Below, piece after piece: positions 1-8,821 of a stretch of 64,000 nucleotides of DNA. How positions within the stretch are numbered: the first letter of the stretch is position 1; each line of letters starts with the position of its first letter. The stretch spans positions 186,001 through 250,000 of the forward strand of contig NZ_FYEY01000001.1 in assembly GCF_900187385.1 (NCBI RefSeq). Direction: 5' to 3'. The DNA is from Streptomyces sp. 2114.4 (lineage in GTDB: Bacteria; Actinomycetota; Actinomycetes; Streptomycetales; Streptomycetaceae). The notes under the pieces are model-generated. The model made no database searches, was not told the DNA's origin, and saw only the letters and a list, made by a program, of their open reading frames with translations. Both the position numbers and the translations under genes were made by a program.

Positions 1-550
1 GGGAAGAAATCCAGTTTGGTGTGACAAAACACAGACATATACACAACCACACCACGCCAGGCGCACACTCTCCCGCGCTCACCAGCGCAAATGCGACGCC
101 CTGTACACGCACCCAGACGCCGCAAGGGTTACTGGCGGTGTACACCTCGGGGCTGCGGTGTGCACCTCGGGGCTGCGGCGGGCCCTCGCGCCCCCGGTGC
201 GGAGCGCCGCCGTGAGAGCAAGGGACACCGCGCGTCCGGCAACGGTCACCGGCACCGCCGTCCCACGACCACCTCATGAGTGTTGGTGTCCCAGCAGCTC
301 AGCGCCCACCGCGTCCCGTGAGGTCCCCAGCCGGTCGGTGAACTGTGTTCCGTCACCGTTCCGACGGACATGATCGGTGCGGCGAGACAGGAGGCCCGGT
401 GCTGCCCATAGCAGCCGTTCCGCCGACAGACGGCCGCCGCACCCAGGGAGCACCGCCCCCACCCGGGGCCAAGCCCGTCGCCTCCTCGGCCCCTCGCCTC
501 GAATTCCCTGTGAATTCGCCTCGGATAGTCGTCACGAAGGGAACCCGGCT
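1..550. other. Gene-free leader region with a tandem repeat
   Basis: No convincing gene is visible here; the short open frames lack ribosome-binding sites and have poor codon bias. The region holds two adjacent 20-bp copies (139-158 and 159-178, one mismatch) ending in CTCGGGGCTGCGG. The first copy overlaps a perfect 10-bp palindrome, GGTGTACACC (137-146). The last part should contain the promoter of the secreted-protein pair that begins at 551. Confidence 0.5.
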
Positions 551-1045
551 ATGTCCACCCCTCTGTCCGTTCGCAGCGGCCTCGTCGCCGCGCTGGCCGC
601 GGCTGCCCTCGCCGCGCCCGTCGTCACCGCGGACACCGCGGCCGCCAGCGGTTCGAAGCTGACACATACGCAAGCCGCGAGCAGGCTGCGGGCGGCCGGT
701 ATCAGCTGGACCTCCAGCGGTCACTGCTCGGACCGCAACAACCGGCGATGCACGTCCTTCACCAGGATCAACTCCGGCACCGTCAACGGGATCATCACTT
801 TCAAACGGGCCGCCCGGTGCGCCGTCACCATCACCGGCGGCACCGAGACCGGCCATGCATCCGGCCGGTACAGCCACTGGAACGGCTACAAGGTGGACAT
901 CTCCCCGACCGGTTGCGTCACGAACTACATCAAGCGCACGTTCCGGTACGCCGGCAAGCGCGGAGACGGAGCGCCCATGTACAAGTCTTCCACGGGCAAC
1001 ATCTACGCCCGGGAGAGCAGCCACTGGGACATCACCTACAAGTGA
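551..1045 (+). CDS. Small secreted M15 (D-Ala-D-Ala carboxypeptidase)-like protein
   Basis: This is a 164-residue protein with a Sec signal peptide of about 33 residues (basic start, alanine-rich core, cleavage near AAAS). The mature part carries what look like the zinc-site motifs of peptidase family M15: H102, then H109-x6-D116 in SHWNGYKVD, and E155-x-x-H158-W near the C-terminus, which matches the ExxHW of DD-carboxypeptidases. Several cysteines (59, 67, 90, 122) suggest disulfides in an exported protein. The likely role is cleavage of peptidoglycan stem peptides outside the cell; this is inferred from the motifs only. The start at 551 follows GAAGGGA at a good distance. The DUF2690 gene lies 20 bp downstream, so the two are probably co-transcribed. 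Confidence 0.7.
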   Translation: MSTPLSVRSGLVAALAAAALAAPVVTADTAAASGSKLTHTQAASRLRAAGISWTSSGHCSDRNNRRCTSFTRINSGTVNGIITFKRAARCAVTITGGTETGHASGRYSHWNGYKVDISPTGCVTNYIKRTFRYAGKRGDGAPMYKSSTGNIYARESSHWDITYK

Positions 1046-1065
1046 CCGGGAGAGAGGAGACCACC

Positions 1066-1509
1066 GTGCGCAGCGTCATACGTCTCGCCGTCACCGCCGC
1101 AGCCGCCCTCCTGTTGACCCTGTCCGGAACCGTGCCCGGGAACGCGGCTCCCGCCCCGGTCACGGCCCACTGCTCGGGCAGCGGCTGCGCCGGGAAGAGC
1201 CCCGCGAGCACCGGCTGCGACCACCAGGCGCGCACCGTCCGCCGCAGCACCGAAATCGGCCCCTTGGTGGAGCTGCGCTACAGCTCGGCCTGCCGGGCGG
1301 CATGGGTCCGTGTCACCCATGCGCGGGGCGGTGACCGGATCGAGGCGCGGAACAAGGGCGGCGCGTGCCGGCACACCTCCTGCTACGCGAAGACGGTGGC
1401 AGCGGGCCACTCCTCCGCGTACACCGCCATGGTCAACGACAAGGGGATCAAGGCCTGGGGCTGCCTGCAGCGGCGCAACGGCAACGTCGTCTGTACGGAG
1501 GCATATTGA
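1066..1509 (+). CDS. Secreted DUF2690-family protein
   Basis: A 147-residue exported protein with an N-terminal signal peptide (LAVTAAAALLLTLSG, cleavage near GNAA). The mature region begins with a cysteine pattern C-x4-C-x-GKSP followed by GC, then VELRYSSACRAAWVRV, which is typical of the DUF2690 family of actinobacterial secreted proteins. The function of that family is not established. Six or more cysteines imply disulfide bonds. The GTG start at 1066 is preceded by GAGAGGAGA. It sits directly downstream of the M15-like gene with no room for a separate strong promoter, which suggests a two-gene secreted operon. Confidence 0.75.
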   Translation: MRSVIRLAVTAAAALLLTLSGTVPGNAAPAPVTAHCSGSGCAGKSPASTGCDHQARTVRRSTEIGPLVELRYSSACRAAWVRVTHARGGDRIEARNKGGACRHTSCYAKTVAAGHSSAYTAMVNDKGIKAWGCLQRRNGNVVCTEAY

Positions 1510-1573
1510 CGGGACGTCAGGGCGGTGGGCGCGCAAAGCCGCGCCCACCGCTCGCATGCACTCTCCCGGCTCT

Positions 1574-1603
1574 TCGTATCGCGTCGTATCGCGTCGTATC
1601 GCG
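1574..1603. repeat. Three tandem copies of a 10-bp unit
   Basis: The unit TCGTATCGCG occurs three times without interruption in the intergenic region downstream of the DUF2690 gene. The period is close to one helical turn. No protein-coding role is visible. Confidence 0.9.
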
Positions 1604-1797
1604 CAGGGTACTCAGGCGCATTCGACAACCGCGCGGGTCCCACGAGCCGGCGGGCGGCCTCGGCTTCCTCGACCGGGGCCTGGACTCCGCTTCGGCGAGT
1701 GCTCAGGCACGAGCATCCCCATGCGTCCGCGTGAACACGCCACATAGAATCCCCCTGCCGGTTCGTCCGTCGCCCCCGCCCACTGAAAGGTGCCGCC

Positions 1798-1893
1798 GTG
1801 CCCGAGCAGTCCGTGTCCGCCGCCCCCGCCGACGGCTGCGCTCACTCCCTCGCCTTCACCGGCGACGTCGTACCCGCTGTCCCTCGCCCCTGA
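1798..1893 (+). CDS. Possible 31-residue peptide
   Basis: A GTG start with an upstream GAAAGG at about the right distance opens a 31-codon frame rich in alanine and proline that ends in TGA at 1891-1893. It lies 63 bp before the next gene. It could be a leader peptide, a decayed gene start or chance. I found no family resemblance. Confidence 0.2.
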   Translation: MPEQSVSAAPADGCAHSLAFTGDVVPAVPRP

Positions 1894-1956
1894 GGGACAC
1901 CTCCAGCCCAGGCCCGCCGCTTTCCCCGGCCCACCCGCAAAAGGACAACCCCACCC

Positions 1957-2256
1957 GTGAAGAAGAGCGCGATAGCCGGCGGCTGCATACTCGGCCTTCT
2001 CGTGATCGCCGGCGCCTACCAGGGCAGCACCGCTTCCACCGACCCGCTGACCCTCGCCGAATACCAGAAGATCAAGGCCGGCAGCAGCGAGAAGATCTTG
2101 TTCGCCTACGCCAGCACCTGCCAGCGGGAAAGCGAAAAGCCGGCCGAGGGCTATCCCCTCACCTGGACGTGCTACGGCGCCGACGGAAGCAGCAGCGCGG
2201 TGTTCTTCTATTCCGAGGGTGTGCTGTTCAGCAAGGCGCAGACCGGGCTCACTTAA
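1957..2256 (+). CDS. Small exported or membrane-anchored hypothetical protein
   Basis: A 99-residue protein starting with GTG after AAAAGGA (1939-1945). Residues 4-25 form a hydrophobic stretch (SAIAGGCILGLLVIAGAYQG) that acts as a signal peptide or anchor. The rest, beginning LTLAEYQKIKAG and containing two cysteines, resembles the repeat units of small actinobacterial BLIP/SmpA-type exported proteins, but the match is weak. No catalytic motif is visible. It stands alone, with the ABM-type gene downstream behind its own operator-like palindromes. Confidence 0.55.
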   Translation: MKKSAIAGGCILGLLVIAGAYQGSTASTDPLTLAEYQKIKAGSSEKILFAYASTCQRESEKPAEGYPLTWTCYGADGSSSAVFFYSEGVLFSKAQTGLT

Positions 2257-2362
2257 CCCGGTCATCCACGAGTGTGTGATGCGGTGACGCCGGCCCCTCC
2301 TCACTTGCCGCTTGGTGTGCGCGCCGTGACCACGAGGCGCCTCTCCTCGGCTTCCGCCATCT

Positions 2363-2411
2363 ATACGCAACCGTATGTCCGGGTCCAGTATCGCTCTATA
2401 CGCCATCGTAT
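2363..2411. promoter_or_regulatory. Two copies of palindrome ATACG-N4-CGTAT (candidate operators)
   Basis: Perfect inverted repeats ATACG-N4-CGTAT occur at 2363-2376 and 2398-2411. The second extends to TATACG-N4-CGTATA. Their centres are 35 bp apart and the second ends 18 bp before the start codon of the ABM-type gene at 2430. The geometry suggests binding by a dimeric repressor, for example of the TetR or MarR type, acting on that gene. No regulator gene is adjacent. Confidence 0.6.
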
Positions 2412-2429
2412 ACATGAGGGGGCGGCAGC

Positions 2430-2714
2430 ATGCCGGTCGGATTCGTTGCTTTCCACTACCCGCGGCCTGAGTACGTCGAGGAGTTCACCGACCGTGTGCA
2501 CAAGGCTGCTGAGTTCCTGCGGCCCAGGCCGGGTTGCCTGTCGGTCGAATGCTGGGCCACGACCGACGGAGAGGCGATCGTGACCACCGGCCGGTTCGAA
2601 AGCGAGGAGGCCCTGCAGGCGGCGTTCGCCGGTGCCCTCGAATCGGGCGTCATCGTCGACGCCGACGAGCGCGAAGTCCGGCCCCGCCAGTTCTTCACTC
2701 TGCTTGCCAGGTAG
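2430..2714 (+). CDS. ABM (antibiotic biosynthesis monooxygenase)-like dimeric barrel protein
   Basis: A 94-residue protein with the size and pattern of the ABM/dimeric alpha-beta barrel fold: an N-terminal strand (VGFVAFHYPRPE), an amphipathic helix, the strand GCLSVECWATTDGEAIVTTGRFES and a second helix EEALQAAFAGAL. Members include cofactor-free monooxygenases and heme-degrading enzymes, but many are uncharacterised, so no substrate can be given. The ATG at 2430 follows GAGGGGGCGG. It is preceded by two palindromic operator candidates, so its expression is probably controlled by an effector-responsive repressor encoded elsewhere. Confidence 0.65.
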   Translation: MPVGFVAFHYPRPEYVEEFTDRVHKAAEFLRPRPGCLSVECWATTDGEAIVTTGRFESEEALQAAFAGALESGVIVDADEREVRPRQFFTLLAR

Positions 2715-3019
2715 CCGAGAAGGCAGCTCCGCTCGCGATCCGGGAGAGGGGCGATACAGGGGCGTGAAGTTGATTCAGTTGCGCCAGCACCCCATCACGC
2801 CCGGAATTCCGGCACTCCGGCACCGATAACGAAATGCAGCCGGAGTGCGCCGCCGGGCCTGTTTCCCGAATGCATAATCCTGCACGGTGTCTAAAAATCC
2901 GTCAGGTCGTGACACGCAGTCGGGGCATCCGCTGCCTGCGGGCGCTGCGACCCCCGCCATTCGACGGGGCCGCGGCGCCCTGGTCTTTCAGTGAAGCCGG
3001 GAGAGACGATCGTCGGGGG
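2715..3019. other. Intergenic region with a 10-bp-arm hairpin
   Basis: This is a gene-free gap between the ABM-type gene and a minus-strand hypothetical gene. GCACTCCGGC (2812-2821) and GCCGGAGTGC (2839-2848) can pair around a 17-nt loop. It may end transcription between the two converging genes; no T-tract is present. Confidence 0.4.
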
Positions 3020-3295
3020 TCACTTGCCCGACGTCTCCGCCAGGCGGAAGGGGCCCGCGGCGCCGGGGCCGAACATCACCGGCAGGTTGCGCCCCAGCGG
3101 CACCACCACGACCGGCTCTTCACGGTACTCCCTGAGAAAGTTCTCCAGGGGTTCCCAGATGAGACTCCGGTAGGCCGTCTCGCTTCGTTGGGGTTCGAAG
3201 GACAGGGTCAGCGCAGAGTCCATTACGGTGACGCTCACGGCGTCCACTTGCAGCCACTCTCCACCGATCCAGGCTTCGAGCCTCACGTATGACAT
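3020..3295 (-). CDS. Small hypothetical protein
   Basis: A 91-residue soluble protein beginning MSYVRLEAWIGGEWLQVDAV. Alternating strand-like segments and a helix near the middle suggest a small alpha/beta fold; no motif is recognised. The ATG at 3295 is chosen because the frame upstream of it has no conserved-looking sequence. The ribosome-binding site is weak. Codon bias is typical of the genome, so I consider it real. It is separated from the next minus-strand gene by 243 bp. Confidence 0.5.
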   Translation of the reverse strand: MSYVRLEAWIGGEWLQVDAVSVTVMDSALTLSFEPQRSETAYRSLIWEPLENFLREYREEPVVVVPLGRNLPVMFGPGAAGPFRLAETSGK

Positions 3296-3538
3296 GACGC
3301 AAGGGTGCCTTGCACCTCGTGCCGCCCGCAAACCAGCCCCGAGTGAGGCCTACGCCCATACTGTTCGGACGACGGTCGCGACCGCGTCCTGCAGGAGTGT
3401 CCGGGGCGCTGTGCCCTGCCTGGCGAGTCCCGCACGGCACGTCTTGGGCGGCGAGGCCCCGACCGGCTCACGTCGTCGGCTGCCGCAGGTAAGGCGTCGC
3501 CCCGGGGCTCACCGGGCCGGAGCGGAGTGAAGGGCGGG

Positions 3539-4339
3539 CTACGGCCGTACCCCGCCCTCCGTCACGGGCGGACGGGCCGGTGCGGGGACGAACTCGACGG
3601 CCGCCACCTGCTCTCGTGAACCGCGGTCCAGCAGGACCACCGATTTCGCCTCCGGCACCGGGTCGGCGGCCGGGTTCGCGGACGGTGCGGACCGCTTCGG
3701 GAGCCTGACGGGGTGTGGGGATGGCGCGTCACCGGCTTCATCGGTGGCAGCTCGTGGGGCAGGCATCCGGGCCGCGTCGAGTCCGGACAACGCCCCGAGC
3801 AACCGGTCGAGGCCTCGGCGATGCCGGACGAAGGCGCGGCGCGGGGCCCACCGGCCGCGGGCCCGCTGCCCCGACAGCGCCTCGGCCACCCCTACGTCCA
3901 GCAGCACCAGGTGCAGTTCGCGTCCCTGCCGTCCAGCGCTTCTCGCCAGCCACCGGCGCATCCACGGCCGGCCACCGCAATCGTGGACGAGCAACGCCTC
4001 GCCGTCGCGTACCGCCGTACGCAGCCACCGGAAGTACTTCCACCGCGCCCACGGGCGGTACACCGCGTACGGCAACCGGGCCGGCATCACCGCCTCACAC
4101 GCGAGATGCACGGTGCGCGGGTCGACCACGGACGCGGCCTCGGACCAACGCCGCAGCAAGGTGCTCTTACCGCTCCCCGGCAGCCCGGAGACCACCACCA
4201 CCGCCCCCGGGGGATACGACAACCGGGCCGGCACGTCTCCCGGGCCTCGCAGATCCACCAGTCCGCGCGGCCGCAGCAGCAACCCCCCGTGCGGTTCAAC
4301 GGACTCCTCCCCCGGACCCGGCCAGACCGAATTACCCAC
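3539..4339 (-). CDS. P-loop ATPase/kinase-like protein
   Basis: A 266-residue cytoplasmic protein with a Walker A motif GLPGSGKST at about residues 52-60 and a following helix, as in the zeta-toxin/gluconate-kinase-like AAA_33 group of small kinases. A plausible Walker B-like strand is ALLVHDCGG near 115-123. Arg/Trp-rich stretches follow, and the last 60 residues are Pro/Ala-rich and probably disordered. The substrate is unknown. The GTG start at 4339 lies after AAAGGA with 8-nt spacing. It appears monocistronic, and no partner gene hints at its job. Confidence 0.7.
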   Translation of the reverse strand: MGNSVWPGPGEESVEPHGGLLLRPRGLVDLRGPGDVPARLSYPPGAVVVVSGLPGSGKSTLLRRWSEAASVVDPRTVHLACEAVMPARLPYAVYRPWARWKYFRWLRTAVRDGEALLVHDCGGRPWMRRWLARSAGRQGRELHLVLLDVGVAEALSGQRARGRWAPRRAFVRHRRGLDRLLGALSGLDAARMPAPRAATDEAGDAPSPHPVRLPKRSAPSANPAADPVPEAKSVVLLDRGSREQVAAVEFVPAPARPPVTEGGVRP

Positions 4340-4517
4340 TACGCGCGTCCTTTGACCTCACAGGTTTCCCTCACCTTCCGCGACGTGCGATCTTCACACA
4401 CGGCTCAGGGACTGCAAAGCCGGGACGGTGCGTATGCGTACCGGTTGCTGCCGCCCGCCGCGGCGATGCCGCCGGCCGTTTCCACCAACTCGTCTGCCGT
4501 CGTCCGGGAGGACCTGC

Positions 4518-5828
4518 TCAGCGTCCCGGCGGGGTGGACGGCGGGCGTGGGTGTGCGCGCAGCACGCCGTACACGGACCAGGCCACGGAGACCAGTGGTA
4601 CGGCGACGACCGCTCCGGGCACGCCCGCCGTGACGCTGCCGCAGATGACCGAGAGCGCCACCACCACCGGATGCAGACGGACGGCCCGGCTCATCACGAG
4701 GGGATGCAGCACATGGCCTTCGATCTGTCCGATGGCCACGATCAGCAGCACCACGACCACCGCCACCAGCGGCCCCTTGGCGGCCAGCGCCACGACGGCG
4801 GCCACGGCCAGGGCGATGGGTGAGCCCACCAGCGGGATGAAGGCGGCGAAGAACTCCAGCACGGCCAGCGGGACGGCGAGGGGGACCCCCAGCACGAAGA
4901 GCGTCACCCCCACCAGCACCGCGTTGATCGCGGCCACCACCACGATCCCGCGGGTGTACCCGGTGAAGGTCACCCACGCGGCACGCCCCGCCAGACGTAC
5001 GGGATGCCGCCCGCGCCCTGGCAGCTGGCCACCGAACCACCCCCACATCCGGTCGCCCGAATGCAGAAAGAACACCGCACAGAAGAGCGCCAGCACGCCC
5101 ACCGTCAGGACTTCCACCAGCTGGCCCACGCCGCTGAGCGCGGTGCTGATCAGACTCGCGCGATGGCTCGACACAAACCGTGTCACCCGCGTCTGCAGAT
5201 CCGAGAGCGTCCCCGCACGCAGGCGGAACGGCGGGCCTTCGAGCCACCGCTCGATCCTCGCCACACCGCCGACGAACTCCCGGCGCAGTCCCTCCCACTC
5301 CCCCGCGACATTCGCTCCGATCAGACTCAGGATGCCGAAGAGGAGCACGATGCCGAGCAGCAGGCCGCCCGCGACCGCCACGGACCGCGGCATCCAGCGG
5401 TTCAGCAGACTGACCAGCGGTTCCAGAAGAGCCGTCAGCACCAGGGCCAGGAACACCGCCAGCGTCACCAGTTGGAACCGCCCCAGCGCCGCAAAGATCG
5501 CGTAGACGGCGGCACCCACGATGATCAGGCGCCACCCGTAGGCCGCCGCCACCCGCAGCGACGGCGAGACCTCGGTCTCCGCACCGGCACCGCGTTCCGG
5601 CGTGCCCCCGGCCGACCCGCGGATGCCTATGACGCGCGCCCCGCGGGCCAGGCGCCGCGCGGTGTTCCTGCGCCGCTGCGCCGTGACCCCGTGGGCAGCG
5701 GGATCCCGCCCGCGATCCCCGCCGGATCGGTTCCGCACTTGGCCGCCACCACCTCCCTCCCCTCCCGTGCCCAGGGCCGGAAGAGGGACGTCTGCCGCGC
5801 GAGAGACGGGCAGCCGCCCTCCGCGCAT
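4518..5828 (-). CDS. AI-2E family transporter (PerM-like permease)
   Basis: A membrane protein of about 436 residues. After a charged cytoplasmic N-terminus it shows a paired hydrophobic block (IIVGAAVYAIFAAL, LVTLAVFLALVLTALLEPL), a long amphipathic middle part, and then C-terminal membrane helices including FFAAFIPLVGSPIAL and GHVLHPLVMSRAVRLHPVVV. The GxxLxPxVM-like block is characteristic of the AI-2E/PerM family. Some members export autoinducer-2 and others act as Na+/H+ antiporters, so the substrate is open. The start is uncertain: ATG at 5828 is used, but no strong ribosome-binding site precedes it, and a start near residue 70 is possible. Confidence 0.8.
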   Translation of the reverse strand: MRGGRLPVSRAADVPLPALGTGGEGGGGGQVRNRSGGDRGRDPAAHGVTAQRRRNTARRLARGARVIGIRGSAGGTPERGAGAETEVSPSLRVAAAYGWRLIIVGAAVYAIFAALGRFQLVTLAVFLALVLTALLEPLVSLLNRWMPRSVAVAGGLLLGIVLLFGILSLIGANVAGEWEGLRREFVGGVARIERWLEGPPFRLRAGTLSDLQTRVTRFVSSHRASLISTALSGVGQLVEVLTVGVLALFCAVFFLHSGDRMWGWFGGQLPGRGRHPVRLAGRAAWVTFTGYTRGIVVVAAINAVLVGVTLFVLGVPLAVPLAVLEFFAAFIPLVGSPIALAVAAVVALAAKGPLVAVVVVLLIVAIGQIEGHVLHPLVMSRAVRLHPVVVALSVICGSVTAGVPGAVVAVPLVSVAWSVYGVLRAHPRPPSTPPGR

Positions 5829-6068
5829 ACCCCAACGTGGTATCACCGCGAGCGGACCTTCGAACGTGAGCGGGGCTGCATTCCCCCAAAGGCACGCGGC
5901 AGGGAAAGCGGTTCCGGGGCGGAGGGCGCGCACCGGGGAGCCGATGGCCCACGCTGGAAGAGAGGGCGGCCCTGCAGAGGGCACTTCCGCAGCGGGTGCC
6001 TGAGGACACCTCCGCTCCCCCGTCGCCGGAGCGGGCCCAGAAGAATCTGCCGACCGGTCGTGCTCCGG

Positions 6069-6095
6069 TGTCGATCCGCGACGAGGCCGTTCGTA
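6069..6095 (+). promoter_or_regulatory. Predicted ECF42-type promoter
   Basis: TGTCGA (6069-6074) is followed after 17 bp by CGTA (6092-6095), 53 bp upstream of the YCII start codon. As I recall, characterised ECF42 sigma factors recognise a TGTCGA -35 element with a CG(A/T)C-like -10 upstream of YCII/DGPF genes. The match therefore predicts that the sigma factor encoded next activates this unit. Confidence 0.6.
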
Positions 6096-6148
6096 TAGAA
6101 GGTGAGACGCCGGCACAGGGCCGGAAGACTCGGCACAGGAGGCACACC

Positions 6149-6508
6149 ATGACGCACTACCTGCTCAGCATCTACCAGCCCGACGGGGACGGGACCCCGC
6201 CGCCGCCGGAGTTCCTGGAGCCGATCATGCGGGACGTCGAGGCCCTGAAGACCGAGCTCAGGGCGGCCGGTGCCTGGGTGTTCTCCGGAGGTCTGCACGC
6301 GCCGAGCACGGCCACCGTGGTGCGGCAGAAGGACGACGAGATGCTCACGACCGACGGGCCGTACCTCGAGGGCAAGGAGCACATCGGTGGCTTTACCGTC
6401 ATCCAGGCACCCGATCTCGATGCCGCACTCGCATGGGGCCGCAAGCTCGCCCGCGCTACCACCCTCCCCATCGAGGTCAGGCCGCTGCAGGACGGGTCCT
6501 GCGGGTGA
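6149..6508 (+). CDS. YCII/DGPF-family protein, ECF42 partner
   Basis: A 119-residue single-domain YCII-related protein with the diagnostic [13 protein letters not shown] at about residues 69-81. YCII domains adopt a dimeric alpha-beta barrel fold; a few act as hydrolases on chloromuconolactone-type compounds, but the biochemical role of the DGPF proteins next to ECF42 sigma factors is unknown. The ATG at 6149 follows a near-perfect AGGAGG. Its stop overlaps the GTG start of the sigma factor (GTGA), so the two should be translationally coupled. An ECF42-like promoter lies upstream. Confidence 0.85.
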   Translation: MTHYLLSIYQPDGDGTPPPPEFLEPIMRDVEALKTELRAAGAWVFSGGLHAPSTATVVRQKDDEMLTTDGPYLEGKEHIGGFTVIQAPDLDAALAWGRKLARATTLPIEVRPLQDGSCG

Positions 6509-7755
6509 CATCCGGCAGGCCGGGGGCGACCGCGGCGGACCTCTCCCGCGTGTTCCGCGAGGAGTACGGCCGTGCGGTCGCCGTCCTGGTCCGCGTCTTC
6601 GGTGATCTCGACGTCGCCGAGGAAGCGGTCCAGGACGCGTTCACCACGGCGGCGGAGCGCTGGCCGTCCGCCGGGCTGCCCCCGAGCCCGGCGGGATGGA
6701 TCATCACCACCGCCCGCAACCGGGCGATCGACCGCCTCCGCCGGGAAGCGTCCCGCGACGACCGGCAGGCCCAAGCCGCTCTGCTGCACGCCGGGGACGC
6801 ACCGGCCGAGGAGGGCCCCGTGCGCGACGACCGGCTACGCCTGATCTTCACCTGCTGCCATCCCGCGCTCGCCCCCGCCGCCCGGGTCGCCCTGACCCTC
6901 CGGCTCCTCGGCGGGCTGACCACCGCTGAGATCGCCCGCGCCTTCCTGGTCACCGAGCCGGCCATGGCGCAGCGGATCGTCCGGGCCAAAGGCAAGATCC
7001 GCGACGCCCGTATCCCCTACCGAGTGCCTGCCGACGCCGATCTCCCCGACCGCCTGCGGGCCGTACTGGCCGTTCTCTACCTCATCTTCAACGAGGGCTA
7101 CACGGCCGGCTCGGGTGAGGCACTGGTCCGCGACGACCTGTGCCGGGAGGCGATCCGCCTCGGCCGGCTGCTCACCGAGCTCATGCCGGACGAGCCCGAG
7201 GCCACAGGGCTGCTCGCCCTCATGCTGCTGACGGCATCGCGCCGCGCCGCCCGTACGGGCCCGGACGGCGCCCTCGTCCTGCTGGCCGACCAGGACCGCG
7301 GTCGCTGGGACCGTGGTCTGATCGCCGAGGGCCACGCCCTCGTCCGGCGGTGCCTGCGGCGCAATCAGCCGGGCCCCTACCAGATCCAGGCGGCGATTCA
7401 GGCCGTGCACAGCGACGCACCGACCGTGGCGGCCACCGACTGGCGGCAAGTGCTTCAGCTGTACGACCAGTTGCTCTCCTTCGACCCGAGCCCCGTCGTG
7501 GCTCTTCACCGAGCGGTGGCGGTGGCCGAGGTCGAGGGGCCCGAGCAGGCGCTCGCCGTCGTCGGCGGCCTGCGGCTCGACCGCTATTACCTGTTCCACG
7601 CCGTCCGTGCCGACCTGCTCCGTCGCCTCGGCCGCTATGCCGAGGCGGCCCTGGCGTACGAGAAGGCGATCGCCCTTACCGAGAATGCAGCGGAGCGCGA
7701 CTTCCTGCGGCGCAGTCGTCAAGCCCTTCCCGGGGAGGGCCGAGGCCGGCAGTGA
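6505..7755 (+). CDS. ECF42-group RNA polymerase sigma factor with C-terminal TPR-like domain
   Basis: A 416-residue sigma factor. Region 2 is near residues 12-75 ([46 protein letters not shown]) and region 4 near 110-165 ([34 protein letters not shown]). About 240 residues of helical repeats follow, ending in [15 protein letters not shown], a TPR-like unit. Length, the C-terminal extension and coupling to a YCII gene fit the ECF42 group, where the extension is thought to regulate activity in place of an anti-sigma factor. The GTG start at 6505 overlaps the previous stop by 4 bp. It probably drives its own operon. Confidence 0.9.
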   Translation: MTSGRPGATAADLSRVFREEYGRAVAVLVRVFGDLDVAEEAVQDAFTTAAERWPSAGLPPSPAGWIITTARNRAIDRLRREASRDDRQAQAALLHAGDAPAEEGPVRDDRLRLIFTCCHPALAPAARVALTLRLLGGLTTAEIARAFLVTEPAMAQRIVRAKGKIRDARIPYRVPADADLPDRLRAVLAVLYLIFNEGYTAGSGEALVRDDLCREAIRLGRLLTELMPDEPEATGLLALMLLTASRRAARTGPDGALVLLADQDRGRWDRGLIAEGHALVRRCLRRNQPGPYQIQAAIQAVHSDAPTVAATDWRQVLQLYDQLLSFDPSPVVALHRAVAVAEVEGPEQALAVVGGLRLDRYYLFHAVRADLLRRLGRYAEAALAYEKAIALTENAAERDFLRRSRQALPGEGRGRQ

Positions 7756-7831
7756 AGGACGCGGCCCGGCTGCCACGGCAGCCGGAGGGGCCCCGGGGTC
7801 GAGGGGCGACGGACCGGTGCGGCGCGGGCCG

Positions 7832-8530
7832 CTATGCCGAGGCGGCGGCCAGGGACGGAAGCGAGGCGGGCGGGGCGGGGGCGGTGGCGTCCAGGATCTG
7901 GCAGGCGTCCGCATCGTGGTGAGCGAGGACGGCGCTGAGGGCTTCGTCCGCCTGGCCGTGCGGCTGGGTGTCCGGCAGAACGGTGATCGACAGATGGCGC
8001 AGGAGCTCGGTGTGGGCGGCCAGGACCTGACGGGTGCGGGTATCGGAGAGGTCGGTGAGCAGCAGGCGGGCCGCGGTGTTGGCGGCGCGCAGGCGGGGCT
8101 GATGGATGCGGCGGTGGGAGCGGGGAAGGGCGCGCCAGGCGGTGTTGGCCACGGTCACCAGGCGCCAGATTTCGTTGTCGGCGGGTTCGGTGTCGTAAAA
8201 CCGCAGGCCGTAGCGGCTCACCAGCCAGTAGGAGGCCGCCAGGACGAGAGCGGTGGCGGTGTCGAAGGCCAGCCAGAGCTGCAGCAGCGGGGGCCGGCCG
8301 CAGGCCGCTTGTAGCACCAGGGCGGCGCCGGCCCCGCCGGCTCCGAACAGCAGCGCCCCGGCGAGCAGGAGGAGAAAGGTCGCCGGGAGGGCACCGATCC
8401 CGTTGTCACTGTCCAGACGCGCCATGCCCTTCCAATGGGGCGCCAGATAGCGGGCGTAACGGGCCGGCTTGGGGGCGGGCTCGATCAAGGCGATGCGTCC
8501 GGCCCAGCTGACGCTCTTCGGTCTGTTCAT
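7832..8530 (-). CDS. Hypothetical membrane protein
   Basis: A protein of about 232 residues with two predicted membrane helices near residues 50-75 (ALPATFLLLLAGALLFGAGGAGAALVL) and 80-105 (LLQLWLAFDTATALVLAASYWLV), followed by a soluble C-terminal helical domain rich in Arg and Leu. No family is recognised. Start choice is weak: ATG at 8530 begins MNRPKSVSWAG, and an ATG at 8569 is in the same frame. It converges on the ECF42 gene with only 76 bp between the stops. Confidence 0.5.
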   Translation of the reverse strand: MNRPKSVSWAGRIALIEPAPKPARYARYLAPHWKGMARLDSDNGIGALPATFLLLLAGALLFGAGGAGAALVLQAACGRPPLLQLWLAFDTATALVLAASYWLVSRYGLRFYDTEPADNEIWRLVTVANTAWRALPRSHRRIHQPRLRAANTAARLLLTDLSDTRTRQVLAAHTELLRHLSITVLPDTQPHGQADEALSAVLAHHDADACQILDATAPAPPASLPSLAAASA

Positions 8531-8821
8531 CGTTTTGGTGGCCGAGAGGGGGCTGTTACAGGGAATCATGTGAGCGACAACGAGCCGTGAGGGAAAACGC
8601 GACAGGCGGGGCGGAGGTTTAGGCGGCAGATTCCTCCCACCGGCCGGGCGCGCGACGCAGCGGCCGGAATGCGCCGGTGGAACACCTGGCCGATCATCCG
8701 ACACATCGTCACCGCGGAGCTGCGGCGGAGGGAGTCCCCGGCCGGACGGGGGGCCGGCCGGGGACTGCAGAGCGTGTGCCCTGCGCGGCATCACCGAAAC
8801 ACGGGTCGGAGTTACGCCGTG

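Larger units (their letters stand above)
1510..1956. other. Intergenic stretch, mostly non-coding
   Basis: I see no conserved gene here apart from a very small candidate frame at 1798-1893. It contains a 10-bp tandem repeat at 1574-1603 and the promoter region of the small exported protein at 1957. Confidence 0.4.
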
